Assembly (NCBI GenBank): GCA_014800515.1
Contig: JAAVFY010000003.1
Location: 5,056-45,572 of the forward strand
From: Bacteroidales bacterium
GTDB taxonomy: Bacteria; Bacteroidota; Bacteroidia; Bacteroidales; Muribaculaceae
Length of the DNA stretch: 40,517 bases
Direction: 5' to 3'
The notes beneath the pieces were generated by a model that saw only the letters and a program-made list of their open reading frames with translations, had not been told where the DNA came from and did not search any database. Made by a program: the position numbers and the translations under genes. Positions 8,803 through 17,427 of the stretch are shown here, piece after piece. Positions within the stretch are counted from its first letter, which is position 1. Every line of letters starts with the position of its first letter.

Positions 8803-8833
8803 CAAAAATAATAAGAATCCGCGTTTTCGGCAA
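8803..8833 (-). promoter_or_regulatory. bioD promoter
   Basis: On the minus strand TTG (8833-8831), a 20-nt spacer, then TATTTTTG (8810-8803) match the Bacteroidota consensus. The start site would be near 8796, leaving a leader of about 143 nt. Confidence 0.7.
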
Positions 8834-8963
8834 ATCTTTATACGAATTTCATATATGATTCCAATTGAAAGTATTGCTTCGTTTCACTTCAAAACGACTC
8901 ATAGAATTCAAAATGACTCATAAAAAGGTGAAGTTATGAAGATCTTAATTACTCAGGTAACTA

Positions 8964-9159
8964 ATAAGTAGCTAAGAAAATTAAACGCTATAATAACTCA
9001 ATAGCTTTGAAAGTATCTTAATATGATATATGCGGCTAATTTTGGCCATCTTGACCTTGTCACTCAGTCGCTTAGCTTGCTAAGCTCCTTCGCTCCGCGG
9101 CCAACCTGACTCAAAATTATCGCGCATCTATCATATTATTAATTGTTCTTAGCTACTTA
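8964..9159. repeat. MITE-like palindromic repeat, copy 2
   Basis: About 196 bp, same orientation and nearly the same sequence as 6578-6775, with a few substitutions and one A fewer in the left arm. Terminal inverted repeats are ATAAGTAGCTAAGAAAATTAA (8964-8984) and its slightly diverged complement at 9139-9159. The remaining sequence of the 582-bp gap between bioD and glyA holds the bioD promoter and leader and the glyA terminator; I see nothing else in it. Confidence 0.8.
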
Positions 9160-9167
9160 ATAAAATT

Positions 9168-9199
9168 GAGGGTGTATCAAAAACGTTTGATACACCCTC
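9168..9199 (-). terminator. glyA terminator
   Basis: GAGGGTGTATCAAA (9168-9181) and its exact complement (9186-9199) form a 14-bp stem with a 4-nt loop, 37 bp after the glyA stop. On the minus strand it is followed by AATTTTATT. Confidence 0.8.
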
Positions 9200-9235
9200 A
9201 TTAGTTTGATTTTATTGATGAGTTCTAACGGATGA

Positions 9236-10516
9236 TTACCATGCGAACATAGGATATTCGTTCATCATCTCATTTACTTCCTGACGTACTTCCTTGATTA
9301 CGTTCTCATCATCGGCATTACTGAGCACCTTGTCGATGAGTTCGGCAATCTTCTCCATGAGTTCTTCCTTCGCACCACGAGTTGTGATAGCGGCTGTTCC
9401 GAAGCGGAGGCCGGAGGTGAGGAAGGGTGAACGGCTGTCGTAGGGCACCATATTCTTGTTGGCTGTGATATCAGCCTCTACAAGTACTCTCTCAGCCTTC
9501 TTACCGCTCATCTCGGGGAACTTCGGACGAAGGTCAACGAGCATGGAGTGGTTGTCTGTGCCGTCGGAGATGATTTTATATCCGCGGGCGATAAGAGCCT
9601 TGGCAAGAGCGTCGGCGTTCTTCTTCACCTGAATAGCATATTCCTTCCATTCGGGCTGCAGACACTCGCCGAAAGCTACGGCCTTGGCTGCGATAACGTG
9701 CTCGAGCGGACCTCCCTGTACTCCGGGGAAAACTGCGCTGTCAAGAAGTGCGGACATCTTCTTGATTTCTCCCTTGGGTGTCTTCTTGCCCCAGGGATTG
9801 TCAAAATCTTTGCCCATGAGAATCATGCCGCCACGAGGACCACGGAGTGTCTTGTGGGTAGTGGTGGTCACAATGTGTGCGTGCTTGAGAGGATTCTCGA
9901 GCAGACCGGCTGCGATGAGGCCTGCAGGGTGAGCCATGTCCACCATGAAGATTGCTCCGATCTCATCGGCGAGCTTACGCATCCGGGCATAATCCCATTC
10001 GCGGCTGTAGGCACTTGCGCCGGCGATGATAAGCTTCGGACGCTCTGCGCGTGCCTTCTCCTCCATCTCCTCGTAGTTTACGCGACCGGTGTTGGCATCT
10101 ACTGTGTAGCTGATGGGCTGGAACATAAGTCCGGAGAAATTCACCGGGCTGCCGTGGCTGAGGTGACCACCGTGAGCGAGGTCCATTCCCATGAATTTGT
10201 CGCCGGGCTCGAGGCAAGCCATGAAGACTGCCATGTTAGCCTGCGCGCCGCTGTGCGGCTGCACGTTTACCCATTCTGCGTCGAAAAGCTTCTTGGCGCG
10301 GTCGCGTGCAAGATTCTCCACATCGTCCACTACCTGGCAACCGCCATAATAACGGTGGGCAGGATAGCCCTCGGCATATTTGTTGGTGAGGCAGGAGCCC
10401 ATGGCGCGCATCACCTCGTCGCTTACGAAATTCTCGCTGGCAATCAGCTCGATGCCGCGACGCTGACGAAGGTGCTCGCGGTCGATCATCTCGAAGATTT
10501 CGTTGTCTCTCTTCAT
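9236..10516 (-). CDS. glyA: Serine hydroxymethyltransferase
   Basis: PLP enzyme interconverting serine plus tetrahydrofolate with glycine plus methylene-tetrahydrofolate, the main one-carbon source. The 426-residue product is full length. Diagnostic segments: IASENFVS (25-32), NKYAEGYP (45-52), HSGAQAN (88-94), DMAHPAGL (193-200), and the PLP-lysine motif [14 protein letters not shown] with K222. It is transcribed alone, with a consensus promoter about 100 nt upstream and a strong terminator directly downstream. Confidence 0.97.
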   Translation of the reverse strand: MKRDNEIFEMIDREHLRQRRGIELIASENFVSDEVMRAMGSCLTNKYAEGYPAHRYYGGCQVVDDVENLARDRAKKLFDAEWVNVQPHSGAQANMAVFMACLEPGDKFMGMDLAHGGHLSHGSPVNFSGLMFQPISYTVDANTGRVNYEEMEEKARAERPKLIIAGASAYSREWDYARMRKLADEIGAIFMVDMAHPAGLIAAGLLENPLKHAHIVTTTTHKTLRGPRGGMILMGKDFDNPWGKKTPKGEIKKMSALLDSAVFPGVQGGPLEHVIAAKAVAFGECLQPEWKEYAIQVKKNADALAKALIARGYKIISDGTDNHSMLVDLRPKFPEMSGKKAERVLVEADITANKNMVPYDSRSPFLTSGLRFGTAAITTRGAKEELMEKIAELIDKVLSNADDENVIKEVRQEVNEMMNEYPMFAW

Positions 10517-10618
10517 CTTGTATTGTTTCTGTTTTTCAGGGCTTGGTCAAATCTAATGGCCACTCGGGCTTTTGGATGTGACTTTAAGATTCCCTTAGGT
10601 TAGTTGACTAATTTTCCG

Positions 10619-10648
10619 CAAATTTAGTCAATCCCCCTCAATCTGCAA
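10619..10648 (-). promoter_or_regulatory. glyA promoter
   Basis: Minus-strand TTG (10648-10646), 19-nt spacer, TAAATTTG (10626-10619): consensus for Bacteroidota. Start site near 10612, leader about 95 nt. Confidence 0.7.
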
Positions 10649-10737
10649 AACTTTTTCCTGCACTTAGATCCCATCCCACAAGAAATGTTAACGGAGGGGC
10701 GGCCTATTTTCAAAGAAATTTCGCATGGAATAGAGTT

Positions 10738-12699
10738 TTACTTAGGAGTCATGACGATTTCAGGTCTTTTCCAGAATTCAGATTCATCTGAGGTGAGGGT
10801 GTTTCCATAGTTGTATCTGAATCCTTCCGGCAAAAGCACCACCATATTTGCGTCCTCCGTAAGTGCCCCGGGCCCCTCTATGCGTGGGCGCTGATTGTCG
10901 TAGGCAGAGATGATATAGAGATTCTTAGCCATATAATCGTCGAGATATTCCTCCTTGGTCTCAGGCCTTTCATGATTCCAGTTGGCATCGTCATTCAGAC
11001 AGACCTCTTTTCCTGAGATCAGCCGTTGTCTTACCTCGCCGGGATGAAGTGGATATCCTTCTGAATCGGTCACAAAGGCTGCAAAGGTGGGGTCACACCA
11101 AACCCATTTGTCAAGTTCGCGGCTCCAGGCCACGCATATCACGTGGCAGTCGCTGTCAGTATCGTATGCCTTTGATTCGCATGTAAGGAATCTCGCGGGG
11201 ATGCCTTCGGCAAGCAATGCCTGCTGAAGTGCTATGGCCATCATACGGCAGTTTCCTCCGGAGTTGTCTTTTTGAGCATATTCTATGATGTTGCCCAAAT
11301 CGTAAGGCATCTTGGGTCGGTCAGCACGCGATCCATTATGTCTTATTGTCTCGTGAATCCAATATGTGAGATTCTTGATCTTGCTGTAATCATCCCCCTG
11401 TCCGGCTATGCTGTCAAGATTGAATTTCTCTCTCGCTTCTGTCAACAAGGAATCAGAAGGCGGAGCGTATCTCCAGTTTATAGTTACACCGGTATTTTTC
11501 AAATATGGTGCGCTCTCTTTAAGTATATCCAATTTTGTCTTGTTGATGTCGAATTTCATAGCCTCATTCAGGATGCTGTCAAGCTCGGGTAGATAATGAT
11601 AGCACTCCACACTGTCGGTGTAGTGTATAAGGTTGGACACAGCTTCGGGAGGGAACCATGCTATATTCGGGAAAGTGTGAGCGGCTTTCAATGAACCTCG
11701 AGCCATATCCGCCAATATTGACATATATTTTTCTTTGCCTTCCCAAGTGACAAACATCGCGCTGTCCTTGGCCGGGACATCTTCGTTGGAACTATGGAAT
11801 ATCGGACCATTGAACGTGTATTCTTTAAGTTTCGGTAAGTTACAGTCCTTAACTTGTGCGAATCCGAAGTTAAATACCGGGCCATTGAATACTATGGACT
11901 CGAGATTCTCACACGAATATGCGAGACATGTGCCGGTGTTGTAGACTGCTCCGTTGAACTCGATGCTTTTAAGCTGATGATTTTCTATGAACGGTGTGGC
12001 GTTTATATGTCCTGACGGACCGTTCACGACCACCTTTTCAAGTTTCGGAAGTTTATTGAAAGGGGAGTAACTTGTGATATAGAAACCTCCTGACTCTACC
12101 TCACGCAGCTCTTTTAGATATTCATCACCGAATTGATACAGGTCTGCGCTGAATGGTAGTCTCACTTTTTCAAGAAGGGAGTCAAGCGCGATTGCTCTCG
12201 GCATGACGGTCACTCCGTCAGCCACATATAATTCCTTCAATGGAATTCCTCCCAGTGCCCATGCATGGATGGTATCAATCTGATTAGGTAACGTTATTTC
12301 TTCAACATTACACATATATAAAAACAGTGGAGGGATGGAATGAGATGTTGTCAGACGTACACTGTCACGCAGATTGTTATACCAAGCAAACGCATTGCCG
12401 TCGGGTCTGAAACTTACTTCCGAGAGGTCAAGTGCTCTTACTGTGCCCTTGGTGGCATTAAACTTGGAGTCTCGACCGCAAAGTTGTCTCAATGCTATTA
12501 TGTCTGAGCTGCTGAGTGTGCCGGATATACGTAGCCCTTCGGGCTTAAGACTGTTGATTGAATCGTAAATCTCCGCTAATTGTCCGGGAGTTGACACCTT
12601 GACATCGGTATACTGATATGCTTGGCTGACTGTTGAAACTGTCAGTGCCGTGCCTGCGACGATAATTCCGAGAGCGCATGTTCGTAGATGTCTTTTCAT
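10738..12699 (-). CDS. Secreted LRR plus transglutaminase-like protein
   Basis: A 653-residue exported protein. The N-terminus has a signal peptide (about 1-27, ending VSQA). Residues about 60-310 hold irregular leucine-rich repeats of the BspA type (LRISGTLSSSDIIALRQLC, ALDLSEVSF, EEITLP, LESIVFNGPVF). The C-terminal third is a transglutaminase-like cysteine-protease fold: catalytic Cys484 in NSGGNCRMMA, His519 in DCHVICVAW and Asp536 in WCDPTFA, so the triad is complete. The family may act on envelope or host proteins or peptidoglycan, but the substrate is unknown. No lipobox is seen. It stands alone between the nqr terminator and glyA; I found no consensus promoter in its short upstream region. 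Confidence 0.8.
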   Translation of the reverse strand: MKRHLRTCALGIIVAGTALTVSTVSQAYQYTDVKVSTPGQLAEIYDSINSLKPEGLRISGTLSSSDIIALRQLCGRDSKFNATKGTVRALDLSEVSFRPDGNAFAWYNNLRDSVRLTTSHSIPPLFLYMCNVEEITLPNQIDTIHAWALGGIPLKELYVADGVTVMPRAIALDSLLEKVRLPFSADLYQFGDEYLKELREVESGGFYITSYSPFNKLPKLEKVVVNGPSGHINATPFIENHQLKSIEFNGAVYNTGTCLAYSCENLESIVFNGPVFNFGFAQVKDCNLPKLKEYTFNGPIFHSSNEDVPAKDSAMFVTWEGKEKYMSILADMARGSLKAAHTFPNIAWFPPEAVSNLIHYTDSVECYHYLPELDSILNEAMKFDINKTKLDILKESAPYLKNTGVTINWRYAPPSDSLLTEAREKFNLDSIAGQGDDYSKIKNLTYWIHETIRHNGSRADRPKMPYDLGNIIEYAQKDNSGGNCRMMAIALQQALLAEGIPARFLTCESKAYDTDSDCHVICVAWSRELDKWVWCDPTFAAFVTDSEGYPLHPGEVRQRLISGKEVCLNDDANWNHERPETKEEYLDDYMAKNLYIISAYDNQRPRIEGPGALTEDANMVVLLPEGFRYNYGNTLTSDESEFWKRPEIVMTPK

Positions 12700-12783
12700 A
12701 TAATGAGAAGATTAGTTACTTAAGTACTTACCTTTTTAACGTATGAATTAATATGATGTTACATTCAAAATCATTCAAATGTG

Positions 12784-12810
12784 AAAAAACTCCCGGAAAG
12801 GGAGTTTTTC
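12784..12810 (-). terminator. nqr operon terminator
   Basis: Inverted arms GAAAAAACTCCC and GGGAGTTTTTC with a 5-nt loop lie 38 bp beyond the nqrF stop. On the minus strand the stem is followed by a run of six T, a classical intrinsic terminator. Confidence 0.85.
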
Positions 12811-12847
12811 AAAATATTTGTCCGAACGCGGAGAGCGGGCGAAATGA

Positions 12848-14137
12848 TTACCCTCCGAAGTTGTCGTAGTGGATAGCCTCAGGTTCTACTCCGAGGTTGT
12901 AGAGCATATTATTGACGGCATTACTCATCGGGCCGGGACCACACATATAGAACTCAATATCCTCTGGAGCTTCATGATCCTTCAGATATGTGTTATACAT
13001 CACGTCATGCACGAATCCCGGAGTATATGCCACACCCGCCGCATCCGCCGCCGGATCGGGACGGTCGAGCGCGAGGTGGAACTTGAAGTTGGGGAATTCC
13101 TTCTCAAGATTCAGGAAGTCGTCAAGATAGAACACCTCGTTGAGGGCACGTGCACCATAGAAGTAGTGCATGATGCGGTCGGTGGTGTGAAGTGTCTTTG
13201 TCATCCACATAATTTGGGCGCGGAGGGGAGCCATGCCGGCGCCACCGCCAACCCATATCATCTCGGCCTTGGAATCAACGATAGGATGGAAGTCGCCGTA
13301 AGGACCACTCATCATCACTTTGTCGCCGGGCTTGAGCGAGAATATATAGCTGGATGCGATACCTGGCATCACATCCATGAAGCCTACCTGAGGTTTCGGC
13401 TTGAAAGGCGGAGTCGCTATTCTCACTGTCAGCATGAAGCGGTCGCCTTCCTCGGGATAGTTGGCCATAGAATAGGCACGCACTGTGTCTTCGGTGTTTT
13501 TACATTTGAGTGTAAACAACCCGAATTTCTCCCATGCCGGCAGATACTCGTCGCCGATAAGTGATTTGTCGATATCCTTATCATAGTCCATCTCAAACTT
13601 CGGTATTCTGATCTGTGCATAGCTACCGGGAATGAAGTTCATGTGCTCACCCTTGGGGAGCTGGACGATAAATTCTTTTATAAAGGTTGCGACGTTGCGG
13701 TTGCTGATCACCTCGCATTCCCATTCCTTGACATCGAGGGCTGCTTCAGAGACTTTCACTTCCATGTCTCCCTTCACTTTTACCTGACAGCCGAGACGCC
13801 AGTTGTCTTTCATCTCTTTACGTGTGAAATGCACTGCTTCGGTCGGGAGCATGTCGCCACCTCCTGATTCTACCTGCAGTTTGCACTGTCCGCAGCTTCC
13901 TTTGCCGCCACAGGCTGATGAAAGATGCACTCCTCCTTCGTTGAGAGTGGCAAGAAGACTCTTGCCGCTGGCAGTGCGGATCATCTTTTTGCCGCCGTTG
14001 ATCGAGATAGAGACCTCGCCACTATTGACAAGCCATCCCTTGCAGATCAGGAGCACAACCACCAGCACCAGCACTATCACGAAGAAGATGAGAGCGGCTG
14101 CTATCACTGAATTCCACTGTATGTCGGTCAGTATCAT
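12848..14137 (-). CDS. nqrF: Na+-translocating NADH:quinone reductase subunit F
   Basis: Electron-entry subunit of the sodium-pumping NADH dehydrogenase. The 429-residue protein has one N-terminal membrane helix (about 10-32), a plant-type 2Fe-2S ferredoxin domain with cysteines 76, 82, 85 and 117, an FAD site RAYSMANYP (220-228), a nucleotide-binding loop VGGGAGMAPLRA (296-307) and NADH-binding CGPGPM (399-404). It oxidises NADH on the cytoplasmic side and passes electrons to NqrB, C, D and E. Last gene of the operon, 41 bp after nqrE. Confidence 0.96.
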   Translation of the reverse strand: MILTDIQWNSVIAAALIFFVIVLVLVVVLLICKGWLVNSGEVSISINGGKKMIRTASGKSLLATLNEGGVHLSSACGGKGSCGQCKLQVESGGGDMLPTEAVHFTRKEMKDNWRLGCQVKVKGDMEVKVSEAALDVKEWECEVISNRNVATFIKEFIVQLPKGEHMNFIPGSYAQIRIPKFEMDYDKDIDKSLIGDEYLPAWEKFGLFTLKCKNTEDTVRAYSMANYPEEGDRFMLTVRIATPPFKPKPQVGFMDVMPGIASSYIFSLKPGDKVMMSGPYGDFHPIVDSKAEMIWVGGGAGMAPLRAQIMWMTKTLHTTDRIMHYFYGARALNEVFYLDDFLNLEKEFPNFKFHLALDRPDPAADAAGVAYTPGFVHDVMYNTYLKDHEAPEDIEFYMCGPGPMSNAVNNMLYNLGVEPEAIHYDNFGG

Positions 14138-14178
14138 TCTTCTTTTCTTATTTTAAATTGATATTGAATGCCGGCTTG

Positions 14179-14793
14179 TCAGAGTTTTATTCCGAGGAAG
14201 CTCATAAAGGCGATTCCCATCAGGCCGGTAATGATGAAAGTGATGCCAATGCCGCGAAGCGGAGCGGGAATCACATTGTTGTTAAGTCGCTCGCGTATCG
14301 CTGCCAGGCATACGATTGCCAGCAGCCAGCCTATGCCTGAGCCGGCACCATACACTGTCGCTGTCCATGCGTTGCTGAAATCTCGCTGCTGCATGAAGAG
14401 CACAGCTCCGAGAATAGCACAGTTCACAGCGATGAGCGGCAAGAACAGACCCAGCGAATTATATAGGGCGGGCGAATATTTTTCTATCACCATCTCGAGT
14501 ATCTGCACCAGGGCTGCGATGACCGATATGAACATGATCAGTCCTAAGAAGCTGAGGTCGCTGTCTGCATATTCCTGGCCAAGCCAGCTCAACGCTCCGG
14601 GCACAAGCACATACTGATTGATACACCATGTGATGGGAAGCGCGATGATGAGCACTGCGGTCACGGCCATGCCGAGTCCGAACGCTGTCTTCACATTCTT
14701 CGACACTGCAAGATAGGAGCACATGCCGAGGAAGTAAGCGAAGATCATGTTGTCGATAAATATCGACCGTATGAATAGATTCAGGTTTTCCAT
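14179..14793 (-). CDS. nqrE: Na+-translocating NADH:quinone reductase subunit E
   Basis: Integral membrane subunit of 204 residues with six hydrophobic segments, homologous to NqrD in an inverted topology. The two half-repeats each contain a conserved cysteine, here in [14 protein letters not shown] (about residue 26) and the NCAILG segment (about residue 120); in NQR these help hold an intramembrane Fe-S centre. The C-terminus, [22 protein letters not shown], is characteristic. Gap of 29 bp after nqrD. Confidence 0.95.
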   Translation of the reverse strand: MENLNLFIRSIFIDNMIFAYFLGMCSYLAVSKNVKTAFGLGMAVTAVLIIALPITWCINQYVLVPGALSWLGQEYADSDLSFLGLIMFISVIAALVQILEMVIEKYSPALYNSLGLFLPLIAVNCAILGAVLFMQQRDFSNAWTATVYGAGSGIGWLLAIVCLAAIRERLNNNVIPAPLRGIGITFIITGLMGIAFMSFLGIKL

Positions 14794-14822
14794 TGTTTCT
14801 CGCTTTGCTTATCTGTTCTTCC

Positions 14823-15446
14823 TTACTTTTCCTGAAGATCTTTATTCTTGGCACGGTGCACCCAGATGATGCAGGCCACAGTGATGAGCGCCATAGGGGG
14901 CAGGATCATCATGCCGTTGTTCATATATCCATGGTCATAGCACCATTGCGGCACAACCTGATAACCGAACAGTGTGCCGCTGCCGAAGAGTTCGCGGAAG
15001 AAGCTGACGATAATCAGGATGATTCCATAACCCAGACCGTTGCCCACTCCGTCAAGGAAGCTTGCCCAGGGGCGGTTGCTGAGAGCGAAGGCTTCAAGAC
15101 GCCCCATGAGGATACAGTTGGTTATAATCAGGCCGATAAATACTGAGAGCTGTTTGCTCACTTCATAATTGTATGCCTTCAACACTTGGTCCACGATTAC
15201 TACAAGAGCTGCCACCACCACGAGTTGCACTATGATGCGGATGGAGGTAGGGATAGTGTTGCGCATGAATGAAATTATGACGTTGGCGAGAGCCATGACG
15301 GCTGTCACAGAGATAGTCATCACCACTGCAGGTTCCATCTTGGCTGTCACGGCTAGAGCCGAGCAGATGCCAAGTACCTGAACAATCACAGGATTGTCTT
15401 TCGAAAGGGGAGATGTGAATATGGCTAATGCTTTCTTGAAATCCAT
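14823..15446 (-). CDS. nqrD: Na+-translocating NADH:quinone reductase subunit D
   Basis: Membrane subunit of 207 residues paired with NqrE. Conserved segments NPVIVQVLGICSALAVT near the N-terminus and GLIITNCILMGRLEAFA in the middle carry the two cysteines of the family. The start is taken at the ATG at 15446 (MDFKKALAIF). The frame can be extended to a TTG at 15458 that would overlap the nqrC stop, but the ATG gives an ordinary length and an 8-bp gap. Six hydrophobic helices are evident. Confidence 0.94.
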   Translation of the reverse strand: MDFKKALAIFTSPLSKDNPVIVQVLGICSALAVTAKMEPAVVMTISVTAVMALANVIISFMRNTIPTSIRIIVQLVVVAALVVIVDQVLKAYNYEVSKQLSVFIGLIITNCILMGRLEAFALSNRPWASFLDGVGNGLGYGIILIIVSFFRELFGSGTLFGYQVVPQWCYDHGYMNNGMMILPPMALITVACIIWVHRAKNKDLQEK

Positions 15447-15454
15447 TTCTCTCT

Positions 15455-16180
15455 TCAATTTTTGTCGTTGGTTGTATTCTGCAGCGATTTCAGGAATGCC
15501 GCGTAGGGCTCAAGGGAGTTCTGAAGCATTCTGGATACTCCCTGGCTGGTGATGGTGCCGCCGCTTATGGCATGTACATAACTGCGGTCTGCCGGTTCCT
15601 GTCCGGTTTTCACCACTTCAACTGACTGGAAATCTCCACTCTTGGAGAATACGTTCTTTCCGTCAAACTGTGTGGAGAATGCGGGTTTCTCTATCTCGGC
15701 TCCCAGACCCGGAGTCTCACCCTGATGAGCGAAATAGGCTCCATAGATTGTGTCGCCATTGGAATCAAAGGCCACATAACCCCATATCGGACCCCACAGA
15801 CCGGCTCCGTAGCACGGAAGAATATATTTCTCTCCTGCCGATGTCCGGCACACGAAGACGGGCAGCAGACGCTCTGATGCGGGTTTCTTGACCTCACTGC
15901 CTACATTGACTTTAAAGGCGTCGACTCCATTATCTACTTTCTTTCCCTCACTATCCACGATATATTCGTCGGTGATATGAGCTGCGTATAGGTCGCCGAT
16001 GCTTTCTCCGGGTTCTGCCGTTATGCGGGCGGCAAGGAGTATCTGCTTCTTGGTGTCGTTGTCAATATTCTCAAGCTGACGCGGACGCAGAGCCTGATAC
16101 ACCACTGAAAGAACCACGCCTACCACAAGCACCAGTACGGAGGCATAGACCACTGTATAGATATTGCTTTGTCTGTTCAT
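15455..16180 (-). CDS. nqrC: Na+-translocating NADH:quinone reductase subunit C
   Basis: A 241-residue subunit with one N-terminal membrane helix (about 9-28) and a periplasmic FMN-binding domain. The flavin is attached by a phosphoester to a threonine in the S-G-x-T motif, here SGGTITSQG with Thr209. GLWGPIWGYVAFD and GETPGLGAEI are further family signatures. It lies 16 bp after nqrB and a few bases before nqrD. The FMN is attached by ApbE, which is not encoded in this window. Confidence 0.95.
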   Translation of the reverse strand: MNRQSNIYTVVYASVLVLVVGVVLSVVYQALRPRQLENIDNDTKKQILLAARITAEPGESIGDLYAAHITDEYIVDSEGKKVDNGVDAFKVNVGSEVKKPASERLLPVFVCRTSAGEKYILPCYGAGLWGPIWGYVAFDSNGDTIYGAYFAHQGETPGLGAEIEKPAFSTQFDGKNVFSKSGDFQSVEVVKTGQEPADRSYVHAISGGTITSQGVSRMLQNSLEPYAAFLKSLQNTTNDKN

Positions 16181-16196
16181 GTCTTATCCTCCTTCC

Positions 16197-17390
16197 TTAT
16201 TGTGCGGCGCGTGCACCGGTTCGGCGCATGCGTCTACGGACATTACTATTGACCACACACCAGTCGATGAGTGAAGCGAAGCAGTTCATGAGAAGCACTG
16301 CAAGCATGGCTCCCTCCGGATATCCGGTGTTGTAGCATCTGATTATAATGGCGATCACTCCAATCAGAAAACCATAAATCCATTTTCCTGTCTCGGTTCT
16401 GCATGCTGTCACGGGGTCGGTGGCCATGAAGACTATGGCGAAGGCGAATCCTCCCAGACAGAGCTGCTCCAGAGGCGGAATCATAGTGACGGGATAAATG
16501 TCAGAATGGAAATGATAAGCCAGAAGACTCATGAGAAACGCGCCGGCCACACCGGAGGTGATGATTTTCCAACTTGCTATTCCGGTGGCGAGGAGAATCA
16601 CCATGCCTATAAGGATGCAGAATGTGGAGGTCTCTCCCCACGAGCCGGGGATAAATCCCCAGAAATAGTCGGCGAAGGTGAGGGGCTGTCCGAGCACGTC
16701 GGTCACAGTCGCACCCGGAGCTCCGGAGGCAAGCTGACCCAGGGGAGTCGCGCCTGTGAATCCATCCACGGCGTGTTCGCCGCCAAGACTCACGAATACG
16801 TTGTCTCCACTCATCTTTGAAGGATAAGCGAAGAAAAGGAACGCGCGGGCCACAAGTGCCACATTGAGGAAGTTATAGCCCGTGCCTCCAAACACTTCTT
16901 TGGCAAAAATCACGGCGAACGCCACTGCCACAGCTATCATCCAGCAGGGTGTGTCGATAGGGCATATCATCGGAATAAGGATTCCGGAGACCAGATAGCC
17001 CTCCTGAATTTCATGTCCGCGTATCTGCGCTATGACGAATTCTATGCCAAGACCCACGATATATGCCGTGAGGATCTGAGGCAGTGCGGCAAAGAGTCCG
17101 TAGAAAAAGAGGGGGAGAAGTTGACTCGTGTCTCCTCCTGTGGCCAGAGCATGTTGATAGCCGATATTCCACATTCCGAAGAGACAGCAGGGGAGCAGGG
17201 ACAGCACCACGATGATCATGGTGCGCTTTGAGTCGTTGCTGTCGTGGATGTGCACGCCCGACGAACTCGTCTCGTTGGGAGTGTAAAGGAAGGTATAAAA
17301 GCCGTCGAACACAGAATGGAGTTTCTCAAATTTGCCTCCTTTCTCGAAATGCGGCTTTACCTTGTCGATCGATTGTTTTAGTTTACCCAC
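16197..17390 (-). CDS. nqrB: Na+-translocating NADH:quinone reductase subunit B
   Basis: Large membrane subunit of 397 residues with about ten helices; it carries riboflavin and a covalently bound FMN and forms the sodium path. The FMN threonine motif is DGFTGATPLG with Thr215. The start codon is GTG at 17388-17390: no in-frame ATG lies near, and the following GKLKQSIDKVKPHFEKGGKF matches the usual N-terminal region of the family. Gap of 37 bp after nqrA. Confidence 0.95.
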   Translation of the reverse strand: MGKLKQSIDKVKPHFEKGGKFEKLHSVFDGFYTFLYTPNETSSSGVHIHDSNDSKRTMIIVVLSLLPCCLFGMWNIGYQHALATGGDTSQLLPLFFYGLFAALPQILTAYIVGLGIEFVIAQIRGHEIQEGYLVSGILIPMICPIDTPCWMIAVAVAFAVIFAKEVFGGTGYNFLNVALVARAFLFFAYPSKMSGDNVFVSLGGEHAVDGFTGATPLGQLASGAPGATVTDVLGQPLTFADYFWGFIPGSWGETSTFCILIGMVILLATGIASWKIITSGVAGAFLMSLLAYHFHSDIYPVTMIPPLEQLCLGGFAFAIVFMATDPVTACRTETGKWIYGFLIGVIAIIIRCYNTGYPEGAMLAVLLMNCFASLIDWCVVNSNVRRRMRRTGARAAQ

Positions 17391-17427
17391 GGTGAGTATG
17401 CTTGTTCGTTGTTATTTGATGGTTTGG

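Noticed and set aside
9548-10603. 351-codon plus-strand frame opposite glyA
   Set aside because: Shadow of serine hydroxymethyltransferase running over its promoter.
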